Of a DNA stretch of 64,000 nt, positions 57,235-64,000 are shown in pieces. The stretch is taken from positions 138,740,663-138,804,662 of the forward strand of contig CM057000.1 in NCBI GenBank assembly GCA_029891345.1. The letters run 5' to 3'. Both the position numbers and the translations under genes were made by a program. Positions within the stretch are counted from its first letter, which is position 1. Every line of letters starts with the position of its first letter. This stretch comes from Dryococelus australis. Lineage: Eukaryota > Arthropoda > Insecta > Phasmatodea > Phasmatidae. The notes beneath the pieces are model-generated. The model saw only the letters and a program-made list of their open reading frames with translations, ran no database searches and was not told the origin of the DNA.

Positions 57235-58599
57235 TCACCAGTTATGTCTGGCAGGCAGAAACCTGCTCGCCCAATGGGCGTTGAGCTGGCTCCTGATTGG
57301 CCGCGCATGTGACAGTGACTGCTGGGGCCGATGTAGAGGCGGAAAAAGGGGGGTGGGGGGCTGAGGCGGCTGTTGCGACCTCGGAAGGCTGGGAATGTTT
57401 GTTACCCGATTTTTTTGTCTTTCCCCCCTTATTTGATAGGGGTTTATCACGAGGCTACCAGCACTGACGACAATATGAATTGGCGATAGTTGGGAAATCC
57501 AATTCGGATAGCTGATAATGTGCCAGTGCGCCATAGGCACTGGCAACAGGAATTTGGCGATTTTGTGCAAAATGTGGCACAAAAATCTGGGCTGGCGCAC
57601 GTTGTTTCCTTCCGTGGACCTGTGTCCAGCCATCTTGCGGATTGGATGGGCCCTGCTGGGAAGGCTATGAATGTTATGGATGCTGTGAATGTTGTGGAGG
57701 CTGTGTTGACTGGATCCAGGGGGCGGGAGTCGATGTGAACTGGCTTGGTTGAGCTGCGATAGCAGCAGAGTATCTGCTCTACTGCTATCGCTTCTTGCGC
57801 TACTGCGGGGCAAGATATGTCCACTTTTCTTGTTTGTAAGACTCGCAGGCTTTATAATTGTCAGCGTGGTTGCCACCACAAATCACGCGTTTTCGCAATG
57901 CCCTGTCTTCGCGATCTGGCGGGTCACATTCCAACGTGGTGTGTCCTTTGCCACATAGCCAACACCTGTTGGGGGGGGGGGGGGGGCACACTATTTTCGA
58001 ATGTCCAAATCACTGGCAGTTGCTACATTGCGCTGGTCCTTCAGGGCGCTGGTACTCTTCGACCTTTATCACAAGGCCGCAGAGTCCATAAAGCTTATAG
58101 ATTGTTTGCGACTTTTAATTGGCAGGGAATTCTACAATACAAATATCGAGAGGCTGGCGATCGCGCATTGAGAGTTTTGGCATGATTAACAGTGGTTCGA
58201 AGCCGAGCGAGACGAGATGCTCGAAATACTCTTGTCTAGCCCCTTAAGAGCCACTTTGATGGGCGTTTCGCTGCGAGGAGTGAGGATTAAATACCCTACT
58301 TTGAGGGCATCTAAAATGGATATCGCTTTGCGATAGTCTTCGAAGGAGGCAGGGAGGTAGGAAACTCCCTGTGGAACAACTGTATTTTGTGTTGGTATGC
58401 TAAGCTGCTCTCTGAACAATTTACATACGTCGGGATAGGTGCACTGATGTGTGTGATACACAGTCATTGGCCTGAGATCGGGTCTCTTCACCCTGAATGA
58501 CTCTGCATTCAGATTGCCTGGTGCGGAAGTGGGATCGCTCTGATTGGTTGGGCCTTGCTGGACGGAATTTCCTGCTGCAGAAGTCGATTTGGTTGCCAT
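57235..58599 (-). pseudogene. LINE ORF1 (gag-like nucleic-acid-binding protein)
   Basis: The N-terminal part begins MATKSTSAAGNSVQQG and contains SFEDYRKAISILDALKVGYL and SETPIKVALKGLD, the conserved core of jockey gag proteins. Three zinc-knuckle regions follow: CSNCQ-stop-FGHSKIVC (57987-58026), CWLCGKGHTTLEC (57926-57964), and RVICGGNHADNYKAC (57845-57885), where the first Cys of the usual CxxC is Arg. The C-terminal tail is Pro/Gln/Ser-rich. A run of 16 C on the coding strand separates knuckles one and two as a Pro tract. Several breaks shift the frame. Confidence 0.85.
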
Positions 58600-59395
58600 T
58601 TTGCTGGCTTTTCTGTTCTTCGAGGCGATGTCGCAAAACCATAAAGTAAAAATTACCTAGTTCGCAATTGGCCTCCGCGAAACTAATTTCCCTGACCTCT
58701 TCCCTTTGCCGGATACAAGGTTGGGGTAAACCAGCCGTTTGGCAATAATTAAATTACCCTGGCTAGGGATGTACCTTTAACCTGCGCCCTATAAGAGAGC
58801 ACAGGCTTGGTGTTGCAGATAAGCTTTCAGTCCTCTTCTAACAGAAATTACACTTCTTCTGATCGTATTCAAAGCAAATCAGGCGCGCTCAAGCAGTTTC
58901 CCTGCACTGCACAGCAAACTATGCTTTCATAAAAACAAGCAGGGCAGAGCTACTGCAAATCACGTCCGACCTGTACCGACCACAATGGCGGGATGATCAG
59001 GCCGGCAATGACTCCAGGTGTGGCATCGCGAAGAAATTTCTCTCTGAATTCATTCGGCCGATCACCGGGCTGCCAGCTGTCACGTGTCCCATCTGGAGTC
59101 CAGTGACGTCTGCGTTGGGGGCAGTGTTTGTGGTGGAAAGAGGGGCGAGGAAGTCATCCCCTGGAGAAGGAAGAGGCACTGTTTAATTTCCTCTCGATAA
59201 CGAACTGCGGGCAAGGTGGGATGGCACACCTGGTGCTGAGAGGGCGGCATGGCGGTAGCGGCAGGTGGATGAACTCGCGGTGACGTCATTCGCCGCTTGA
59301 AGTGACGGAGTTGCTTCGGTCGCACGTGATGGGCGCGGGTTTTCATGGAGGGAAGGGGTGGGCTGAGGGCGACAGAGGTCATCCATCAGATTGGG
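58600..59395 (-). promoter_or_regulatory. LINE 5' UTR / internal promoter region
   Basis: GC-richer than the flanks, with TGATGTCATT- and GACGTCA-like elements (TGACGTCA-type at about 59280). It lies just upstream, in element sense, of the ORF1 start at 58599. In jockey-type LINEs this region holds an internal promoter. The 5' limit is set where the composition falls to flanking levels and is uncertain. Short frames in it are incidental. Confidence 0.45.
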
Positions 59396-59399
59396 ATCG

Positions 59400-61490
59400 C
59401 CTAAAGGTCACACAATCCAAAGCGAACGCACAAAAACTTCTGTCGCAGATACAGTTCGCCGACCTCACGAATTAAATTTAAATAATTTATTTTATGTGAG
59501 CCCTCCCATCGCTCAATATATCTCAGGATTTTATCACGGCTTTTTCACAGATATTAACATTTGTAAGTTCCACTAGGATAGAAGTCCCTTTCAGAGATCT
59601 CACAAATGTACTACAGACGTCTGTCGCAAAATAAAATCTTCTGTGGGATACATTAAAGGTCTACAGGTGAACATACAAAATGTTCTTGCTGAATACACAA
59701 TTCTGTATTTTTACTAATTTCATATGTCAGTGATGACGAATTAGGGGCCCTTGTTAGGAGTACAATTTTATCCCAGTTTCTCCGACCCTGGCGTTATTTT
59801 TGTTGCGTCACTTAATAGCAATTTTTATTTCATATATGGAAATTAATTTCATGTACCTTTTAAAGCCAAAATATGTCGTATTTATGCCAGCTGCAGAAAC
59901 GAATAAAAACAACTCAAAAGTGATTAAAAACGATACACATACAGCGTTTAAATAAATAATATTTTTTTTGAGGTAGCTTTATGGTTTTCGTAATGGATAG
60001 CAGCGTTTATTTCGCAGCCATGTAGGTGTAATGTTGCTCGTTTCGTAAAACAAATACACCCTGTTCTACTCTAACTATTAATTTTGTGATTATATGCAAG
60101 AATTTTCGCTGAGTAAATGAAGGCAGGCCTCTCATTCCGTGCAAATTTGGTAAACAGTTAATATTAACTGAAAGCTAAACTCTTGTTTTTTTTTTTTTTT
60201 TTTTTTTTTTTTTGTGCAGAAGTTGCGTGTGTCGCGTTCATTTTTACGCTACGTTTCAAATGATTTTGAGAGCTTTGAAATAAATTTATACAGTCAAATG
60301 AATAGTGGAATAAAACAGACTTTAATTAACGGAATAAATTGTTTTTTTACGAACATGGAAGGAAACTAATTTCGTGTATTTAAACATCAGAATATACAAA
60401 TTACATTGTAGAAACTCTCATAATATACAAATTACATTGTAGAAACACTCAGAATATACAAATTACACTGTAGAAACTCCCAGAAAACCTTAAAAGAAAT
60501 ATCAACTTTTCTTTCTCTACATGCCTGTATTGCAATACCATTATAAATAAATCAAAATATTATAGCCTTCGAAATTTTTTTTCTTTACCCAATATCAGTA
60601 TAAAATAAATTACCTCTACGAACAGTTAATTAAGAATTCTGAATTCACTACGGGATAAAATTTTCTATCTGAAACTTTATAAAAAAATAAAATAAAATAA
60701 AAAAACTATAGGTAGGCCTACATTCATTGTCAGTGGAACTTTTTTCAGTTAACCTTAAATTTATGAGGACGTAAACTTACGTGTTGGCAGGAGGTTCTAC
60801 AAATAAAATCCACAAGTTCGTTACCCTTTGATAAGTGTTTTTTATCCACGCAGTTGTACTTGGCACTCCATACATCACCGAGGTCAAGAACAATGTTTAA
60901 TATTTGTTTATGCCCGCAATACTTCAAACAAGAGCAGCTTCCATTGAAACGACTTAATGTAACTACCAAATATAACGACGTATTAATATTTTAACATTAA
61001 TTGCATCCGTGTGAAGCAAATAACTGATGCCGTGGAATAATACACAGTCCCGACGGAAGCTGATAGGAACTGCAAACGAATACAGGATTCGAAGACTTTT
61101 AACATTTATGTCATTTTTAACATAACGTTCAAACACTGCTGTGCGACTCATATACGAACGTATCGGTAAAAGAAATTAACTTAATATACCCTATGTTATC
61201 TTCAGTGTCCACTGGATTTTCAAGAGCCAAAATATTTTTTTCTTTATTTTGAGGAATTATACTATTTTGTGACATGATATCGATATGAACTTCATAAAAA
61301 TACCAAAAAAAATTTAATTTTTTTGTCATTATTTGCTAAGAGAAGAATGAGACATTTAACTTATCTTGATTGGTACAAATTTCAAAATATACTCTTTCCT
61401 TAAAGCATGATTTAAGGTAAAGTGTTTATCAAAATCATACGCGTGTCATGTTAATATTTCTTTGAAACCCGGCACTTAGTTCGCCTGCAG
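59400..61490. other. No gene; A+T-rich DNA with a 28-T run
   Basis: A T run lies at 60186-60213. A small 31-bp array lies at 60391-60483. Minus-strand frames at 60745-61329 have no recognisable domain. Confidence 0.45.
60391..60483 (+). repeat. 31-bp tandem repeat, three units
   Basis: AATATACAAATTACATTGTA starts at 60391 and 60422 and, with one change, at 60453. The unit continues GAAAC(T/A)CTC(A)... Confidence 0.9.
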
Positions 61491-61493
61491 TAA

Positions 61494-61910
61494 AGGCTGT
61501 TCACGATAAAGTGAGCACATTTGAAATCATAGTTAGAAAAAAGTCACTGCCCCTACCTGAACATAATTTAACGGGCGCACTGAGTGAAATGCGCCCAGTA
61601 AAGTTGGTAACGATGGATGGGAAGTAGTTCCGTATCTTAACGACGAATGAAAAGTGTTAGGTAACCATTTATGATCATTTACATTATTTATTTCGTTTTA
61701 TAGTTTTTTTAATTCATCGAAGTGTAAAAATGAGCAGATTTGTAGAATATTTACTTTTCTAATAATTTAATAGTTTCACTTGACCAACGCATGAATGAAG
61801 TAATGAGGTCCACAATGTAAATCTTACATAAGGCGGAAGAATACACAACATGCATGCAAGTAGATCTTAAGTAGGACTTTAAAACGTGCTCATTTTACCG
61901 TGAATAGCCT
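61494..61910 (-). mobile_element. MITE family AGGCTG, long form
   Basis: AGGCTGTTCACGATAAAGTG at the start and, on the minus strand, AGGCTATTCACGGTAAAATG at the end. The interior matches 44485-44909 in the same sense: GCGCCCAGTAAAGTTGGTAA and GTTTCACTTGACCAACGCAT. Length 417 bp. Confidence 0.88.
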
Positions 61911-62057
61911 ATAAGAGTTTAGGATATGGCTTTATTAGAAATAATTTTTATTTAAAAAGTCTGAAATGAAATATAGGTGAAGGACATAACATATTTCGAA
62001 GAAATATTTGTTATGGAATCCTAATAACATGAGAATTTTTTTCATCTGGGGCTGACA

Positions 62058-62235
62058 TCGCGTGGAGGAGTCGGTTGATGCACCACCGATCTGGGGTGCG
62101 AGAGGCTCTGGGTTCGAATTCCGGGTAAAGCATGGGTGTTAATTTAACTTAAATTATGTTATAAGTTAGTCTGTAAGTCATCCCCTGCTAAGCTTTCAAG
62201 CATAAAACCGGGCGACGTTAAAAAGCCCTTTACAT
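62058..62235 (+). repeat. tRNA-related SINE
   Basis: The B box GGTTCGAATTCC lies at 62111-62122 within TCTGGGTTCGAATTCCGGG. The A box region (GTGGAGGAGTCGGTTGATGC) is weak. The 3' part has GTCATCCCCTGCTAAGC and AAACCGGGCGACGTTAAAAA, the GACGTTAAA module of the other SINEs. Confidence 0.55.
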
Positions 62236-62239
62236 TAAA

Positions 62240-63095
62240 ACACAATATTTTGATCTGCATACATGTTACATTTGTTCCATTTTGAAGATTGTTCAAAAAA
62301 CTATAACAATTTAAGTTTCATATCAATCTTTTCATTTAATTTTGAAAAATTATTTTCCTCAATTATCACACTCATTTTTTTCATAAATATTATTCCATAT
62401 CACAAGGAAAATGATTTAATTGAATATGTAGACAGTATTAGCCTATTGAGTGCCCTTGTGACTCACGTTCACCTCTTTTGGAGAAATTCTTCTTTTTCGT
62501 GTCATAATTTCGAATTAGGAGCAGGTAATTACTGAATATGTACGATAATAGAAACTATTAATTTTACGAGTTTTTTCGTATTTTTTTCTTCTTAATTTTC
62601 ATTGCGTGTTATCTGCCAGTTGTTAACAATCAGGAAAGTATTTCTATTTTATTGAAATTGTCTACCTTTTTGACAGAAGGAAATAGAACGCAGTGAAAAT
62701 AAGATACAGAGGTATTAAACAACTAGTAGATTATACATTTTCTATAACCAAAGATTCCCGATAATTCCCCTGAAACTGAAATCATAACATGAAAACGAAT
62801 AATTTCTGCACAATAGAAGAAAAGGGGCTTTAAGGGTAATGGTGTACGACAATCGTATATTTATATAATTTTTGTCACATTTGTTTTACATGGGATATTT
62901 CAAGATTTTTGGTTCGACAAGACGTAAATAACAATTTAGAACATCTTATTGCATGGTTAAAAATACCCTGCGTTTATTATTCCCGGAGCGATGATTTAAG
63001 ATAAGAAAAAGATTCATTTAATTTCTTCCATCAGTGGTCCGAGAATAATGAAGGCAGTGGAAATCTAACAACGTAAAAAGCTGTTGAAAATTAGT
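62240..63095. other. No gene; A+T-rich DNA
   Basis: The 90-codon Phe/Ile-rich frame at 62263-62535 is the kind expected by chance in A+T-rich DNA. Confidence 0.45.
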
Positions 63096-63104
63096 ATTTA
63101 CCAT

Positions 63105-63432
63105 CTGATCCCAGCGAACATTGTTCCGCCCCTTTTATTTATTTATAATGGATATGTAAATGGTATATTTTGGATTCCCTTCCAATTTTAATCCTAACCT
63201 ACCGAATGCAAACCACAATAAAACAATTTCTTTTAGATCAACAAATATTTCCTTCAAGTATGAGCAAAATCTGCCCATAAATATAGAAGTTGGACTCCAG
63301 CGCCACCTATCGGAATGAAACACAACTAAAAGCCTTACTCGCCATCTCAACAACATATGGTGTGAATAGGTCCAGCGGTTTGTCAGTGATGATGCGGTTT
63401 AGTCACTCACGCAATGGATTTTATATATAATG
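63105..63432 (-). mobile_element. Probable Helitron-like short element
   Basis: On the minus strand it starts A|TCATTATATATAAAATCCAT and holds GTTTCATTCCGATAGGTGGC. It ends near CAATGTTCGCTGGGATCAG, which recalls the TTCGCTGGG(A)TCAGCTAG|T tail of some insect Helitron-like families. The CTAG itself is not preserved. Confidence 0.4.
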
Positions 63433-63619
63433 ATGTCTTGTCGAACAAAAAAATTTTAATAAACTCTTCGGAAAACGACTTATTCCGAGAATAGGGGTAA
63501 ATATACAGCTTTCATGCACCATTCCCCGAAAGGCAGTCTTGTTCCAAAGGAAACGCCTACACCATACTAAAGAGCTCACTGTGAGTAAGCTGGAAGCTGG
63601 GAAAACGCAGGGGTGGAGT

Positions 63620-63820
63620 GTGGTTGACACTCAAAATGCACAGCGGGGGGTGAGGTGTGATGAGCGCCGGCTCCCTTATCTTTTATAAAACCCTGATTCC
63701 CGCCGCCTCCTCTTGGCTGTGAAACGAGTTGTTCAAGAGTCCCGTTTTACCTGCAGCCATTCCCCGCATTTCAGATGCAGCACCGAGAAAGCAATAAAGG
63801 CGGAACTGACGCGAGCACCC
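63620..63820. other. GC-rich patch with TTTTATAAAA
   Basis: CCGGCTCCCTTATCTTTTAT then AAAACC contains a palindromic TATA-like site in a GC-rich setting. No gene can be attached to it. Confidence 0.25.
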
Positions 63821-63821
63821 A

Positions 63822-63944
63822 CACCGTAAAAAAAATGTTCTTTGAACTTCCTAAACTGTAATGGAAGTTTTTGACCCGTACACTGCATGGAAATAATACC
63901 ACTCGTCAAGCTGCAGATATAGGAATGTTTAGAGTCGCTGCTAT
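63822..63944 (+). repeat. Repeat family D, interrupted by a MITE
   Basis: CACCGTAAAAAAAATGTTC, TAAACTGTAATGGAAGTTTT, TGCATGGAAATAATACCAC and GGAATGTTTAGAGTCGCTGC match the copies at 14806 and 20165. The sequence stops at CTATA, where the AGGCTG MITE starts. Confidence 0.65.
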
Positions 63945-64000
63945 AGGCTGTTCACGGTTAAACGAGCACTTTTGAAAGCCCTGCTTAAGATCTACTTGTA
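63945..64000 (+). mobile_element. MITE family AGGCTG, long form, cut by window end
   Basis: AGGCTGTTCACGGTTAAACG, then AAAGCCCTGCTTAAGATCTA, as in the copy at 32771. It sits within repeat family D at a CTATA site, so the duplicated TA comes from that repeat. Confidence 0.8.

Larger units (their letters stand above)
54110..59395 (-). mobile_element. Jockey-clade LINE, nearly full length, inactive
   Basis: The minus strand carries, in order, a GC-rich 5' region (59395-58600), a gag-like ORF1 with zinc knuckles (58599-57235), a short spacer with a GA microsatellite, and an ORF2 with APE endonuclease and reverse transcriptase (about 56950-54254). A short 3' UTR ends with AATAAATATTTTTATTTAG near 54110. 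About 5.3 kb matches a complete jockey-type element. Both ORFs have several frameshifts and stops, so it is dead. The copy is not split by any of the local MITEs. Confidence 0.85.

Noticed and set aside
59080-59382. Overlapping 100- and 67-codon minus-strand frames
   Set aside because: They lie in the LINE 5' region and have no domain. GC-rich composition explains their length.
1-64000. LTR elements, endogenous retroviruses or Polintons
   Set aside because: I looked for paired long direct repeats, primer-binding-like sites, and protease/integrase or capsid words, and saw none I could support.

Overview
The window looks like non-coding chromosomal DNA of an arthropod, most likely a hemimetabolous insect with a large, transposon-rich genome. 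This is inferred from A+T-rich unique sequence, tRNA-headed SINEs of a type I remember from polyneopteran insects, a jockey-clade LINE, Tc1/mariner remains and Helitron-like short elements with A|TC...CTAG|T ends. I cannot name the species. I recognise no intact host protein gene, rRNA or functional tRNA, and no CRISPR array. I recognise no LTR, retroviral or Polinton fossil either.

Layout. 1-4.4 kb: the end of a short inverted-repeat element (MITE), a SINE piece, a cryptic coding-like stretch (1874-2164), two mariner transposase scraps around a 0.5-kb inverted-repeat element, and a Helitron-like element. 4.4-8.1 kb: a 550-bp TTA-flanked element, a SINE, a GC-rich patch and two MITE families back to back. 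8.1-16.4 kb: mostly featureless A+T-rich DNA, with a MITE, a Helitron-like element nested in another repeat, two SINEs, and a repeat holding three 64-bp tandem units. 16.4-24.4 kb: paired MITEs, a Tc1 transposase piece lacking its catalytic Glu region, a second mariner-type piece, a 580-bp inverted-repeat element, and a six-unit 38-bp array resembling tRNA A boxes. 24.4-33.2 kb: microsatellites, a SINE, direct repeats and several MITEs. 33.2-35.8 kb: a CpG-containing stretch with a good TATA/initiator arrangement, then a 1.4-kb element with about 500-bp inverted arms. 35.8-47.4 kb: quiet DNA with MITEs and a dead Tc1 transposase split by another element. 47.4-54 kb: five 79-bp tandem units and a roughly 209-bp tandem repeat. 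54.1-59.4 kb: a nearly full-length but dead jockey-type LINE on the minus strand. 59.4-64 kb: quiet DNA, two MITE copies, a SINE and a probable Helitron-like element.

The dominant signal is one MITE superfamily with ends near TAWAGGCTGTTCACGGTAAA. It occurs 13 times in 64 kb, in a short form of about 235 bp and a long form of about 420 bp. No gene network can be inferred. The functional candidates are the coding-like stretch at 1.9-2.2 kb and the promoter-like stretch at 33.3-33.7 kb. Several superfamily names are tentative because only ends and fragments are visible. Boundaries of repeats are by eye and may be off by a few bases.
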